Positions 30,748 to 42,552 are shown, numbered from the stretch's first letter. The stretch: 64,000 bases of DNA from Bacteroidales bacterium (GCA_024402115.1 JAKSJQ010000006.1:16129-80128), one strand, 5' to 3'. Numbers and translations are program-made. Notes: generated by a model from the sequence alone, not told the origin.

Positions 30748-32748
30748 TTAGAGGCAGCGTGAAACGGCTTCCTTAGCGCGGTCGCCGAGTTCAGACTTGA
30801 TCTCTATGTGCTTGAGCACTGCGTTCACGAACGAGTTGCTCTCGAAGTCGCCGCGCACGTTCTCGAAGTCAAGCTGCTTCTGCTCGCGTCCGCCGTCTGC
30901 GCCGTAACCTGTCATGCTGGCAAGGTTGAACTCCTTCCTTGCGTCGTCGTAAACCATCTGGTCGAGACCTACCACGGCCTTGCGCCATCTTTCGATGATG
31001 TTGTCCGCATCCTCCTTGGTGAGCTTCGATGGGTTGATTCCGTATACCTCCTGGAGGTGCTGGAATGCCCATGTCCACTCGTATGAGTAGTAGTTTGCGT
31101 ACATCCTTGCGAAGGCTGCGTTCACTTCCTCGAGGGAGCTGATCTTTCCGCTCTCCACATCCTTCATGAGCTCTTCGATCTCGCTCTTCGGAGTGATGAG
31201 TCCGGAAACGTCCACCCATTCGCCTGAACCGATAGGAGAGTCCGGCTTGAGCCTTGACCTGAGTTCCTCCTCGCTTGAGATACTGAAGTTGCCGTCCTTG
31301 TCCTGGATCCTCGAAATGAACGAGTTGCCCATGAACTTGTCGATTGCGATCTTGTAGAAGTCGATGCCCTTGCGGAGAGCGGAGTTGGTGATCTTCGCGC
31401 TGTGGTACGAGTAGATGTCGCTGAGCTCACCGCTTGAGTGGCGGAGGTCGTTGAGTATCTGAAGTCCCTTCATCATCTTCTGGATGGTGAAAGGAGAGAG
31501 AAGGTTATAGTTGATGCAGTCGAGCTTCTCGCTGTCCTTCCTGCCGTCGCGTTTCGGCCATTTCTGGGCGTCGCGTATGGTTCCCACGCTCCTGAGGTTG
31601 ACTCCAGGTACGAGGTAGGTGGTGTTCTTGCTCTCGATGAGGTATGAGAATGGAAGGTTGCTGGTGTCGGAGTGGCTCACGTGGCGGCCCATGACGAGAG
31701 AGAAGGCTCCGATCTTCGAAGGCCAGAGCACATAAGAGTCAGATGCGGTCTTCGCGCCTCTCTCGAGCGTACCCTGGTGGATAGGGCCGAGCTTGTACAT
31801 GTGGTTGCTCTGGTTCGAGCCTGAACCTGCGTTCATGAACGAGAACATACCTGCGATGAGCAGGGTGCTCTTGTGGTGGGTCACGGTGAAAGGACCGGCG
31901 AACACGGCGCATGCCTCTCCGTTCTCACCCTGGCAGTTGCAGAAGAAGAGCGAATCGCTGGCCGAGTATCCGTGTCCGAACTTACATGCCTGTCCGATGA
32001 AGCAGCGGGTCATCATCGCGCCGTCTTCCACCGAACTTCCGCTGCACACGATGAAGTCCTCGCAGACTACTCCGTGCCCGATCTCCACCGGAGCCTCAGC
32101 CTTCGATGAGATGGTTCCGTTCTTGAGCCTTGAAGCACCTTCCACGGTGGCGTTGTCGCCTATCTTGACGTCGAGTATGGCCTGGGTGTTCACGATCATG
32201 ACATTGTTGCCGATGGTTCCGACGCTGGACCTTACTGACTCGACGTACGCCGCTACGAGCTCGTCGAGCTTCGCGTTGAACTCAGGACGGTGGCGGTAGA
32301 GTGCCGACATGTATGCCTGGTGGGATGTGAGCTTGTCGAACATGGTCACCTCTCGGCCTCCGGTCTCGTTGAGCACAGATACCTGCACTCCGTTTCCGAA
32401 GGTGCTCTCGCCGTCCACTGCGATGATTCCGACGTTCTCGATATAGCAGTTGTCACCAATCACGTAGTTCGCGATGTAGTTGTGGATTCCTGCGATGTAG
32501 CAGCCGTCTCCGACGGTGACGTTGTGGAGGCTTGCGTCCTTGATGCAAGCGTGCCTCTTCATTCCTCCTGTGAGGCTGAAAGTCTTGTCGGTGGAGCCGA
32601 GACAGATGTCTCCGCTGAACTGTACGTTCCTTATATATGCAGGGTCAAAACCCTCTGCTACCTTTACCTTTGCCCAGTCCTCTGCCGAGCATCCTGCAGC
32701 CTGGAGCGCTGCGATCTCGCTTTCTGCGAGCTGTCTGTATGTTTTCAT
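30748..32748 (-). CDS. DUF4954 family protein (left-handed beta-helix)
   Basis: A 666-residue cytoplasmic protein without signal peptide. Residues ~40-400 have hexapeptide repeats of the left-handed beta-helix type (VTVGDGCYIAGIHNYIANYVIGDNCYI-like stretches, VKIGDNATVEGASRLKNG, VEIGHGVVCEDFIVCSGS), the fold used by acyltransferases and by the C-terminal half of GlmU. The remainder is helical (residues ~450-666). DUF4954 is widespread in Bacteroidota and unassigned. Here it starts 9 bases after glmS, so the pair is one transcript; a link to amino-sugar or UDP-GlcNAc metabolism is a reasonable inference, not shown by the sequence. Confidence 0.88.
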   Translation of the reverse strand: MKTYRQLAESEIAALQAAGCSAEDWAKVKVAEGFDPAYIRNVQFSGDICLGSTDKTFSLTGGMKRHACIKDASLHNVTVGDGCYIAGIHNYIANYVIGDNCYIENVGIIAVDGESTFGNGVQVSVLNETGGREVTMFDKLTSHQAYMSALYRHRPEFNAKLDELVAAYVESVRSSVGTIGNNVMIVNTQAILDVKIGDNATVEGASRLKNGTISSKAEAPVEIGHGVVCEDFIVCSGSSVEDGAMMTRCFIGQACKFGHGYSASDSLFFCNCQGENGEACAVFAGPFTVTHHKSTLLIAGMFSFMNAGSGSNQSNHMYKLGPIHQGTLERGAKTASDSYVLWPSKIGAFSLVMGRHVSHSDTSNLPFSYLIESKNTTYLVPGVNLRSVGTIRDAQKWPKRDGRKDSEKLDCINYNLLSPFTIQKMMKGLQILNDLRHSSGELSDIYSYHSAKITNSALRKGIDFYKIAIDKFMGNSFISRIQDKDGNFSISSEEELRSRLKPDSPIGSGEWVDVSGLITPKSEIEELMKDVESGKISSLEEVNAAFARMYANYYSYEWTWAFQHLQEVYGINPSKLTKEDADNIIERWRKAVVGLDQMVYDDARKEFNLASMTGYGADGGREQKQLDFENVRGDFESNSFVNAVLKHIEIKSELGDRAKEAVSRCL

Positions 32749-32757
32749 CTTGGTGGT

Positions 32758-34608
<1,851 letters not shown>

Positions 34609-34636
34609 TTTTCTGTAGTTTTACAAATAGACTCGG

Positions 34637-34644
34637 CAAATATA
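34637..34644 (-). promoter_or_regulatory. Bacteroidota -7 element for glmS
   Basis: TATATTTG on the minus strand, 28 bases before the glmS ATG; divergent from the sdaA promoter 27 bases away. Confidence 0.65.
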
Positions 34645-34670
34645 TAAAACTTTCTGCTATTTTCGTATAA

Positions 34671-34700
34671 TTTGTTTTTCGATTTTTTGGGGTACATTTG
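34671..34700 (+). promoter_or_regulatory. Promoter for sdaA
   Basis: TTTG (34671-34674), 18 bases, TACATTTG (34693-34700). The only good ATG is at 34705, four bases after the element, so the transcript would be leaderless or nearly so. Confidence 0.7.
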
Positions 34701-34704
34701 CCGC

Positions 34705-35916
34705 ATGAAATCACTCAAGGAACTCTATAAGATAGGTAAAGGCCCTTCAAGCAGCCATACCATGGGACCGCACAAGGCTGCGGAAATGTTCAAGTCTCGC
34801 CATCCGGAGGCCGCCTCATTCGAGGTCACCCTCTACGGAAGTCTCGCTGCGACTGGCAAAGGCCATCTCACCGATGCCGCGATTGAGGCCGTGCTCGGCA
34901 ATGTGAATATAATCTGGCAGCCGGAGATCGTGCTTCCGTACCATACCAACGGAATGAAGTTCGTCGCTATCGATGCCGACGGAGGCAGGAGTGAGGATTG
35001 GGTGGTCTACAGCGTCGGCGGCGGAGCCCTTTCCGAGGGAACTGCGAACGACGTGTTCAGCAGCACACCGGACATCTACAAGCTCGAGACGCTCGCTGAT
35101 ATCATGGACTGGTGCCGAGATACCGGACGCTCATACTGGGAGTATGTGGACGAATGCGAGGACAGCGATATATGGGACTATCTCCTTGAGGTGTGGAACG
35201 TGATGAAGCAGTCCGTCGAGAATGGCCTCGAGAATGAGGGCGTGCTTCCTGGACCTCTCCATCTTTCGAGGAAGGCTTCCAAATACTACATAAAGTCTAC
35301 GGGATACAAGAACAATCTCCAGAGCAGGGCTCTCGTGTTCGCATATGCGCTCGCTGTGTCGGAGGAGAATGCCGGCGGAGGAACCATAGTGACCGCTCCT
35401 ACCTGCGGCTCATGCGGTGTCATACCAGGAGTGCTTTACCATCTCCAGAAGACCAGGGATTTCAGCGATAAAAAGATGCTCCATGCGCTCGCGACTGCCG
35501 GACTCATAGGCAACGTCGTAAAGACCAACGCATCTATCTCCGGCGCGGAGGTGGGTTGCCAGGGTGAGGTCGGAGTGGCATGTGCCATGGCCTCCGCTGC
35601 TACCTGCCAGCTTTTCGGCGGCACCGTCAGCCAGATAGAGTACGCTGCGGAAATGGGACTCGAGCACCATCTCGGAATGACCTGCGATCCGGTGTGCGGT
35701 CTCGTCCAGATTCCATGTATCGAGAGAAACGCCTTTGCTGCTGCCCGTGCGCTTGATTCCAATATCTATGCGACCTTCTCTGACGGCGTACACAGCGTCA
35801 GCTTCGACGAGGTCGTCCAGGTCATGAAGCAGACCGGACACGACCTGCCTTCGCTTTACAAGGAAACCAGTGCTGGTGGCCTTGCAATGCACTATTCCCA
35901 CAATAAGAGGAAATAA
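34705..35916 (+). CDS. sdaA: L-serine ammonia-lyase, iron-sulfur type
   Basis: About 403 residues, converting L-serine to pyruvate and ammonia with a 4Fe-4S cluster. An in-frame ATG at 34672 lies inside the promoter, so the ATG at 34705 (MKSLKELYKIGKGPSSSHTMGP) is preferred; SSSHTMGP is the family signature at the usual distance from the N terminus. Cluster and active-site Cys are seen in TAPTCGSCGVIPG and TCDPVCGLVQIPCIERNA. Both beta and alpha domains are in one chain, as in most single-chain enzymes. It ends 3 bases before the stop of the convergent GNAT gene, with no terminator between. Confidence 0.96.
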   Translation: MKSLKELYKIGKGPSSSHTMGPHKAAEMFKSRHPEAASFEVTLYGSLAATGKGHLTDAAIEAVLGNVNIIWQPEIVLPYHTNGMKFVAIDADGGRSEDWVVYSVGGGALSEGTANDVFSSTPDIYKLETLADIMDWCRDTGRSYWEYVDECEDSDIWDYLLEVWNVMKQSVENGLENEGVLPGPLHLSRKASKYYIKSTGYKNNLQSRALVFAYALAVSEENAGGGTIVTAPTCGSCGVIPGVLYHLQKTRDFSDKKMLHALATAGLIGNVVKTNASISGAEVGCQGEVGVACAMASAATCQLFGGTVSQIEYAAEMGLEHHLGMTCDPVCGLVQIPCIERNAFAAARALDSNIYATFSDGVHSVSFDEVVQVMKQTGHDLPSLYKETSAGGLAMHYSHNKRK

Positions 35917-35919
35917 GTC

Positions 35920-36405
35920 CTATATCTTCTGATAGGCGACGCGCTCGGCGCCGCTTGCGATATGGATGATGCCGCAGTAGCGGAAGCCGGCCTTCTCGAG
36001 GCAGTGCTTCATTGCGGCGTTGTCTTCGTGCGTGTCGGCGCGCAGGTTCCTGATCTGGCCCCAGCACCATTCGAAGCATTCTGCGGCTACTCCCTTGACT
36101 TCGCGCGCGCCTGCAATGCGGTGTATCGTGCCGTAGGGGAGCGTGTCCTCAATCCATCTGCCGCCCTCAATCTCGAGATAGGTCGGGTCTATGCCGAGGA
36201 TAAAGGAGAAGGCGCCTACTATCTCGCCGTCCTTCTCCATTACGTACGATACTCCGCGCTCGATTTCGTCCCTCATTTTTTCTTCTGAGGGGTATCCTTC
36301 GGGCCACTGGTTGAGGTTTCCGCTTTCGATTTGTCGCAATCTTCCGTCGTGCAGTATCTCCAGAATTCGTGAAAGATCGTCTATCTTGCTATGTCGAATG
36401 GTCAT
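35920..36405 (-). CDS. GNAT family N-acetyltransferase
   Basis: A 161-residue protein with the GNAT fold: N-terminal RHSKIDDLSRILEILHDGR, middle MEKDGEIVGAFSFILG, and the C-terminal NLRADTHEDNAAMKHCLEKAGFRYCGII, which holds the motif B/A-like Asn and the GF turn typical of acetyl-CoA-dependent transferases. The acceptor is unknown. Similar single-gene GNATs are frequent in Bacteroidota. The TACCTTTA sequence on the minus strand near 36425-36432 may be its promoter. Confidence 0.9.
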   Translation of the reverse strand: MTIRHSKIDDLSRILEILHDGRLRQIESGNLNQWPEGYPSEEKMRDEIERGVSYVMEKDGEIVGAFSFILGIDPTYLEIEGGRWIEDTLPYGTIHRIAGAREVKGVAAECFEWCWGQIRNLRADTHEDNAAMKHCLEKAGFRYCGIIHIASGAERVAYQKI

Positions 36406-36474
36406 TTTGTGATGTTTATCGTTGTAAAGGTATACTTTTTATGCTCTTTCTTCGTTATTTTAAAATTTTTTAAT

Positions 36475-36482
36475 TATCTTTG
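36475..36482 (+). promoter_or_regulatory. Bacteroidota -7 element for second SusCD locus
   Basis: TATCTTTG, about 200 bases before the SusC ATG, implying a long 5' leader (about 36489-36681). Confidence 0.6.
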
Positions 36483-36598
36483 TGATGATTGTTGGGTTGC
36501 CGTAAGTGCTTGTTGTTGAAGTAGTTGTGTTTATCTAACAATCTGCAATTTTAAGTATTATTGACGGAATCATGCAAAAGTGATACCGATTCTGCTAT

Positions 36599-36621
36599 AT
36601 GGGTTACAGTTTGTAATCCAT
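36599..36621 (+). promoter_or_regulatory. Hairpins in the long SusC leader
   Basis: ATGGGTTAC pairs with GTAATCCAT (one G-U) around a 5-base loop; a second small hairpin GAAAT/ATTTC is at 36639-36652, close to the start codon. The leader is AT-rich with no ORF seen. It could control translation or mRNA life of this locus; no known riboswitch is recognised. Confidence 0.45.
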
Positions 36622-36681
36622 CTAGTGTGTTTTATAATGAAATTGTAATTTCAATATAAATTTTTTAATAATTATCGCCCA

Positions 36682-39600
36682 ATGAAAAAGGCTAGACTTT
36701 TTTTGACAGTGTTTGCGATGCTCTTGATCTCTGCTGCGGCTTTTGCCCAGAACAGGACCATCAAGGGTACCGTGATCGCTGAAGATGACGGAATGCCCGC
36801 AATCGGTGCTTCCGTTTTCGTGAAAGGCAATACCAAGCTTGGTACTGTCACTGATCTGGACGGTAAATTCAGTTTGAGCGTACCGAACTCCGCCAAGGAG
36901 ATCGTCGTCTCATTCCTGGGTTATCTCGATCAGACTGTCACTATCCAGCCTGAAATGACCATCACCCTCAAGCCAGACTCTGAGATGCTTGAGCAGGTTG
37001 TCGTTACAGGTATGCAGAAGATGGACAGGCGCCTCTTCACAGGATCTACCACAAAGGTGGATGCATCTGAGTCACAGATCAACGGTATGGCTGATATCAG
37101 CCGCTCCCTCGAAGGTAGGGCAGCCGGTGTGTCAGTGCAGAACGTGTCAGGTACTTTCGGTACCGCTCCTAAGATCCGTGTCCGTGGTGCTACTTCAATC
37201 TACGGTTCATCAAAACCTCTCTGGGTCGTTGATGGCGTGATCATGGAAGATGTAGTCGACGTCAGCGCCGACCAGCTTTCTTCCGGTGATGCCAACACCC
37301 TTATCTCATCTGCGATCGCAGGTCTCAACTCTGACGATATCGAGAGCTTCGACATCCTCAAGGACGGTTCTGCGACCTCTATCTATGGTGCACGTGCGAT
37401 GGCCGGTGTCATCGTCGTTACCACCAAGAAGGGTAAGTCAGGTTCTACAAGGGTCAACTATACCGGTGAGCTCACCATGCGTCTGAAGCCTAACTACAGG
37501 ACCTTCAACATCATGAACTCACAGGACCAGATGGAAATCTACCAGGAGCTCGAGCAGAAGGGTTACCTTACCTACGCAACCACCGCCAATGCATCATCAA
37601 GCGGTGTGTACGGTAAGATGTACCAGCTCATCGGCCAGTATGACAAGAGCGCAGGCCAGTTCGGCCTTGCAAACACTCCTGAGGCCCGTGCCGAGTATCT
37701 CCGTGCAGCAGAGTACAGGAACACCGACTGGTTCGGAATGCTCTTCTCTCTCGCTCCTCAGCACAACCATTCACTCAGTGCTTCAGGTGGTACTGACAAG
37801 GGTACCTACTATGCTTCACTCTCCATCATGGACGATCCGGGTTGGACACAGCAGTCGAAGGTAAGGCGTTACACCGCCAACCTCAACACTTCTTACAAGT
37901 TCCTCGACCAGCTCACCTTCAACCTCATCTCGAACGCGTCATATCGTAACCAGCGCGCTCCTGGAACCCTCGGTCAGACTACCGACGTCGTTTCCGGTGA
38001 GGTGAAGCGTGATTTCGATATCAACCCTTATTCATACGCGCTCAACACTTCACGTGCGCTTGACCCTCATGAGTTCTACACCCGCAACTACGCACCGTTC
38101 AACATCATGCATGAGCTCGACAACAACTACATCGACCTCAACGTGACTGACTTCCGTATCCAGGGCGAGCTCAAGTGGAACCCATTCAAGAGCCTCGAGC
38201 TCAGCGCAATCGGTGCTGCTAAGTATACCCATACTTCACAGGAGCACTACATCCTTGATGATTCGAACCAGGCTCTCGCATACCGCGAGATGAGTACTTC
38301 TACCATCCGTAACGCGAACCCTTACCTCTATACCGACCCTGATAACCCTTACGCACTTCCTATCTCGGTTCTCCCTGTCGGTGGTATCTATGAGCGTCAG
38401 GACAACGCGATGCTCGGCTACGACTTCCGTGCTACCGCGAACTTCAACAAGACCTTTGCTTCGAAGCATATCGTCAACCTCTACGGAGGTACCGAGCTCA
38501 ACAGCATCGAGCGTCATGGCATCTGGTTCCGCGCATGGGGTATTCAGTACGGCATGGGTGAGACTCCGAACTATGACTACCGCGTCTTCAAGAGAGGTTC
38601 CGAGGAGAACAGTAACTACTACACCATGACCAACAAGCATGACCGCAGTGCTGCATTCTTCGCAAACGGAACTTACTCGTACGACGGACGTTACGTCATC
38701 AACGGAACCATCCGCTACGAGGGTACCAACAAGCTCGGAAAGAGCCGCCAGGCACGCTGGCTTCCTACATGGAACATCTCAGGTGCATGGAACATGCATG
38801 AGGAGAAGTGGATGAGAAACGCATACCCGGCAATCTCACACCTCAGCCTCAAGGCTTCATACTCACTTACCGCAGACCGCGGTCCTTCTTCAGTGACCAA
38901 CTCTGCAGTCGTCATCTCTTCAACCACTCCTTGGAGGCCTTTCGCAAGCGTCCGTGAGTCTATGCTCTACATTGCTGACCTTGCAAACACCGACCTCACT
39001 TACGAGAAGAAGAAAGAGCTCAACCTCGGTTTCGAGGCCGGCTTCGTGGATAACAGGATCAACCTCACCTTCGACTGGTACACCCGTAACAACTACGAGC
39101 TCATCGGTGTGATCAACACCCAGGGTATCGGTGGACAGGTTCAGAAGATGGGTAACATCGCGTCAATGAAGTCTGACGGTGTCGAGGTATCCCTTACCAC
39201 CACCAACGTGAAGAAGAAAGACTTCTCTTGGACCACAAACTTCATCTACTCGCACTCTCACAACGTTGTGACCGACCTCAAGACCACCACCCGTATGATC
39301 GACCTCATCACAGGTAGCGGTTTCGCACAGGAAGGCTATCCTGTACGCGGTCTCTTCTCTATCCCATTCGTGGGCCTCAACGAGGAGGGTCTCCCTGTAT
39401 TCAAGGATCAGGAAGGTGGCGAGTCTGTTACCGGCATCTACTTCCAGGAGTCTGAGCCTGAAAAGCTCAAGTTCCTCGAGTACTCAGGTAACGTGGATCC
39501 TACCGACGTCGGTTCATTCGGTAACGTCTTCCAGTATAAGGGCCTCAGACTCAATGTCTTCATCACCTACTCATTCGGTAACGTGATCCGTCTCGACCCT

Positions 39601-40014
39601 GTCTTCAGCAGCAGCTACAACGACCTTGACTCAATGCCTAAGGAGTTCAAGAACCGTTGGACAGTTCCTGGTGACGAGAAGACCACCGACATCCCTGTCA
39701 TCGCCAGCGTATGGCAGAACAAGCTCGACTCTGACCTCAGATATGCTTACAATGCATACAACTACTCTACAGCCCGCATCGCAAAGGGTGACTTCATCCG
39801 TCTCAAGGAGGTATCGCTCAGCTACGACTTCCCTAAGACTGTCGTAGAGAAGATGAGACTCGGTTCCCTCAGCCTCAAGCTCCAGGCAACCAACCTCTGC
39901 CTCCTCTATGCTGACAAGAAGCTCAACGGTCAGGACCCTGAGTTCTTCAACACCGGTGGTGTTGCCGTTCCGCTCCCTAAGCAGTTCACATTCACTCTTA
40001 AGATCGGTCTTTAA
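36682..40014 (+). CDS. SusC-like TonB-dependent transporter (second locus)
   Basis: A full-length 1110-residue outer-membrane transporter. Signal peptide to AAAFAQ (about residue 23); carboxypeptidase-regulatory-like Ig domain (about 25-100, NRTIKGTVIAEDDGMPAIGASV); SusC linker with LEQVVVTG; plug (about 110-235) with the family motif DGSATSIYGARAMAGVIVVTTK; then the 22-strand barrel, ending FTFTLKIGL. SusD starts 18 bases downstream. The locus has peptidase-like and repeat lipoproteins but no glycoside hydrolase, so the cargo may be a glycopeptide or peptide, or a sugar cut by enzymes encoded elsewhere. Confidence 0.95.
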   Translation: MKKARLFLTVFAMLLISAAAFAQNRTIKGTVIAEDDGMPAIGASVFVKGNTKLGTVTDLDGKFSLSVPNSAKEIVVSFLGYLDQTVTIQPEMTITLKPDSEMLEQVVVTGMQKMDRRLFTGSTTKVDASESQINGMADISRSLEGRAAGVSVQNVSGTFGTAPKIRVRGATSIYGSSKPLWVVDGVIMEDVVDVSADQLSSGDANTLISSAIAGLNSDDIESFDILKDGSATSIYGARAMAGVIVVTTKKGKSGSTRVNYTGELTMRLKPNYRTFNIMNSQDQMEIYQELEQKGYLTYATTANASSSGVYGKMYQLIGQYDKSAGQFGLANTPEARAEYLRAAEYRNTDWFGMLFSLAPQHNHSLSASGGTDKGTYYASLSIMDDPGWTQQSKVRRYTANLNTSYKFLDQLTFNLISNASYRNQRAPGTLGQTTDVVSGEVKRDFDINPYSYALNTSRALDPHEFYTRNYAPFNIMHELDNNYIDLNVTDFRIQGELKWNPFKSLELSAIGAAKYTHTSQEHYILDDSNQALAYREMSTSTIRNANPYLYTDPDNPYALPISVLPVGGIYERQDNAMLGYDFRATANFNKTFASKHIVNLYGGTELNSIERHGIWFRAWGIQYGMGETPNYDYRVFKRGSEENSNYYTMTNKHDRSAAFFANGTYSYDGRYVINGTIRYEGTNKLGKSRQARWLPTWNISGAWNMHEEKWMRNAYPAISHLSLKASYSLTADRGPSSVTNSAVVISSTTPWRPFASVRESMLYIADLANTDLTYEKKKELNLGFEAGFVDNRINLTFDWYTRNNYELIGVINTQGIGGQVQKMGNIASMKSDGVEVSLTTTNVKKKDFSWTTNFIYSHSHNVVTDLKTTTRMIDLITGSGFAQEGYPVRGLFSIPFVGLNEEGLPVFKDQEGGESVTGIYFQESEPEKLKFLEYSGNVDPTDVGSFGNVFQYKGLRLNVFITYSFGNVIRLDPVFSSSYNDLDSMPKEFKNRWTVPGDEKTTDIPVIASVWQNKLDSDLRYAYNAYNYSTARIAKGDFIRLKEVSLSYDFPKTVVEKMRLGSLSLKLQATNLCLLYADKKLNGQDPEFFNTGGVAVPLPKQFTFTLKIGL

Positions 40015-40019
40015 TCAAT

Positions 40020-40025
40020 GGAGGG
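40020..40025 (+). promoter_or_regulatory. Shine-Dalgarno that decides the SusD start
   Basis: GGAGGG, seven bases before the ATG at 40033. It lies inside the reading frame if the earlier ATG at 40018 is used, which favours the later start. Confidence 0.6.
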
Positions 40026-40032
40026 AAAGAAT

Positions 40033-41613
40033 ATGAAAATGAATAAAATTATATACGTATTTGCAGCTCTTGCTCTTGTGGCTACATCCTGCAACAAGTT
40101 CCTCGATGTGATGCCGGATAACCGTACTGAGCTTGACACTCCAGATAAGATCAGACATTTCATCACTTCAGCATATCCTGAGACCGACTACATGCTCATC
40201 ACCGAGTTCTCTTCAGACAACGTTGATGACTATGGTGCAAACAACCCTAACCATGACCGTTTCATCGATCAGGTTTTCGGATGGGAGGAAATCACCGAGT
40301 CTGACAACGAGGACGTCGAGAATCTCTGGGGTAACAGCTATATCGCCATCGCTGCTGCCAACCAGGCTATTGAGGCAATCAATGACCTTGGCGGTCCGGA
40401 GGCTGCAGGTCTCGAGGCTGAGATGGCGGAGGCTCTCCTCTGCCGTGCGTACAGCCACTTCATCCTTGTAAACGTGTTCTCTCAGGCATATGCCGGTGAG
40501 ACTGCAGCCAAGGACCTCGGTATCACATACATGCTCCAGCCGGAGCAGGGTCTCAACCCTAAGTATGATAGGAACACCGTGGCTGAGGTATACGATTTTA
40601 TCGACAAGGACCTCCAGGCGGCTCTCCCATACGTAAGCGAGTCTTACTACACTGTGCCTAAGTACCACTTCAACAAGAGGGCTGCGTACGCTTTCGCAAC
40701 CAGGTTCTACCTCTATTATGAGAAGTATGACGAGGCTATCAAGTGGGCGGATCTCTGCCTTGGCACCCAGCCTGGCACAATTCTCCGTGACTGGAAGGAC
40801 GTTGCGAAGATGACTCAGGACCCTGACGTCATCTGCCAGCACTACATCGACGCAAGTCTCAGCAGCAACCTTCTTCTCATCACTGCCTATTCCAAGATGG
40901 GTCTCTGCTTCGGACCTTACCGTGTATACTCAAGATTCTCTCATGGCAAGTACCTTGCAGAGAACGAGACCGGTATCGCACTTGCTACCTTACTCGGCAC
41001 AAGCAACAAGAACTTCTACAACTCCGAGATGAAGATCTACAGTGCAACCAACCTTGATAAGGTGATCTTCTGGAAGCTGCCTTATCTCTTCGAGTACACT
41101 GACCCTGTCGCTCAGATCGGTTACTATCGTACCGTATATCCTGCGTTCACAACCGACATGACCCTCCTCGAGAGGGCAGAGGCGAAGATCCTTAATCATC
41201 AGTATGATTCGGCAGTCGAGGATATGAACATCTGGCTCAGCAATATTTCAAAGAAGCCTTACAGCCTCTCTGCTGAGGAGATCGTTTCCAAGATGAATGC
41301 AATCAACTACTCTACATGGGATGCTTCGACCGTCAAGAAGGAGCTCAACCCTGGTTTCGAGATCGGCGAGAAAGGCTCCCCTCAGGAGTGCCTCCTCCAG
41401 TTCGTACTCCTCCTCAAGAGGGTCGAGGGCCTCGCAATGGGTCAGAGATGGTTTGACGTGAAGCGTTACGGTATCGAGATCGAGCGCCGCGAGATCAACA
41501 TGAAGGGCCTTCCTGAGCAGGTTATGGACAAGCTCGTCGTACGTGATCCTAGAAGGGCCATTCAGGTCCCTGTAAAGGTCAGCGACGCCGGCTATGTGAA
41601 GAACCCTCGTTAA
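40033..41613 (+). CDS. SusD/RagB-like lipoprotein (second locus)
   Basis: A 526-residue lipoprotein from the ATG at 40033 (40018 would add five residues and hide the ribosome binding site). Lipobox ALVATSC; then NKFLDVMPDNRTELDTPDKIRHFITSAYP, the SusD N-terminal pattern; TPR-like helices with EALLCRAYSHFILVNVF; and the C-terminal LKRVEGLAMGQRWFDVKRYGIEI helix of the family. It pairs with the SusC 18 bases upstream as ligand-binding lid and is followed at 25 bases by the metallopeptidase gene, so the whole 36682-49733 run is probably one transcript. Confidence 0.94.
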   Translation: MKMNKIIYVFAALALVATSCNKFLDVMPDNRTELDTPDKIRHFITSAYPETDYMLITEFSSDNVDDYGANNPNHDRFIDQVFGWEEITESDNEDVENLWGNSYIAIAAANQAIEAINDLGGPEAAGLEAEMAEALLCRAYSHFILVNVFSQAYAGETAAKDLGITYMLQPEQGLNPKYDRNTVAEVYDFIDKDLQAALPYVSESYYTVPKYHFNKRAAYAFATRFYLYYEKYDEAIKWADLCLGTQPGTILRDWKDVAKMTQDPDVICQHYIDASLSSNLLLITAYSKMGLCFGPYRVYSRFSHGKYLAENETGIALATLLGTSNKNFYNSEMKIYSATNLDKVIFWKLPYLFEYTDPVAQIGYYRTVYPAFTTDMTLLERAEAKILNHQYDSAVEDMNIWLSNISKKPYSLSAEEIVSKMNAINYSTWDASTVKKELNPGFEIGEKGSPQECLLQFVLLLKRVEGLAMGQRWFDVKRYGIEIERREINMKGLPEQVMDKLVVRDPRRAIQVPVKVSDAGYVKNPR

Positions 41614-41638
41614 TTTCCAACCAATCATGAGAATTATT

Positions 41639-42541
41639 ATGAAAAAGAATATTTTTGTCATCGCAGCCATGGCGGCAGCACTTTTCGGAGCGGTTTCCTG
41701 CTCTGAGGAGGCTCTCAATCCTGAGAGTGTGATCACCGCCGATCTCTACGAGAAGAATGATTTCGACAAGTGGTTGGAGTTCAATTACGTCAACCCTTAC
41801 AACATCGACTTCAAGTATCGTTTCGAGATGAACGAGTCTGACATGAACTACTACACTGTTCCAGCAGATATGGAAAGTGCGAACATGATGGCTCATCTCG
41901 TGAAGTACCTCTGCGTCGATACATATGATGAGGTCGCAGGCCTCGACTTCACCCGTGGTTACTTCCCTAAGATGTTCTTCCTCATCGGAGAGTGGGAGTA
42001 TCGTAACAACGGAACCTTCATCCTCGGTACTGCAGAGGGTGGTAAGAAGATCCTCCTTTCAGGTATCAACTACCTCCCTATGTATCTCAAGCAGGGTGCA
42101 GATGCTCTCAACCACTACTACATCAAGACCATCCACCACGAGTTTACCCATATCCTCAATCAGACCAAGGACTATCCTGTTGACTTCAAGCAGATCACAG
42201 GTACTGGTTACGTGGCTGATAGCTGGAGTGAGCCACCTTACGATTCTGAGTACCTTACAAACGGCTTCATCAGCTCTTATGCTCAGCATTCAGACGGTGA
42301 GGACTTCGCAGAGATGGTATCAATCTATGTTACCAACACCCAGGCATATTGGGATGCACAGATCAAGGCAGCCGGCACCGAAGGCGCCAAGGCTATCAAT
42401 GCTAAGCTTGACATCGTAAGACTCTATATGAAGTCAAGCTGGAACATCGACATCGATCAGCTTCGTGCAACCATTCTCCGTCGTCAGGGTGACGTCGTAT
42501 CAGGCAAGGTTGATCTTACTGACATTTCTATTAACAAGTAA
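41639..42541 (+). CDS. SusCD-associated putative zinc metallopeptidase (Peptidase_Mx1 type) lipoprotein
   Basis: About 300 residues; the ATG at 41639 starts a lipoprotein signal (lipobox GAVSC), an ATG at 41627 would add four residues. The zinc motif HEFTH (His167-Glu168-xx-His171) is clear, and GEDFAEMVSIYV downstream could supply the third ligand. This matches the family of putative zinc-binding metallopeptidases often encoded right after SusD in Bacteroidales. No catalytic activity has been firmly tied to that family as far as I know. It may process surface proteins or peptide substrates for the transporter. Confidence 0.88.
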   Translation: MKKNIFVIAAMAAALFGAVSCSEEALNPESVITADLYEKNDFDKWLEFNYVNPYNIDFKYRFEMNESDMNYYTVPADMESANMMAHLVKYLCVDTYDEVAGLDFTRGYFPKMFFLIGEWEYRNNGTFILGTAEGGKKILLSGINYLPMYLKQGADALNHYYIKTIHHEFTHILNQTKDYPVDFKQITGTGYVADSWSEPPYDSEYLTNGFISSYAQHSDGEDFAEMVSIYVTNTQAYWDAQIKAAGTEGAKAINAKLDIVRLYMKSSWNIDIDQLRATILRRQGDVVSGKVDLTDISINK

Positions 42542-42552
42542 AAAAGGCAGAC

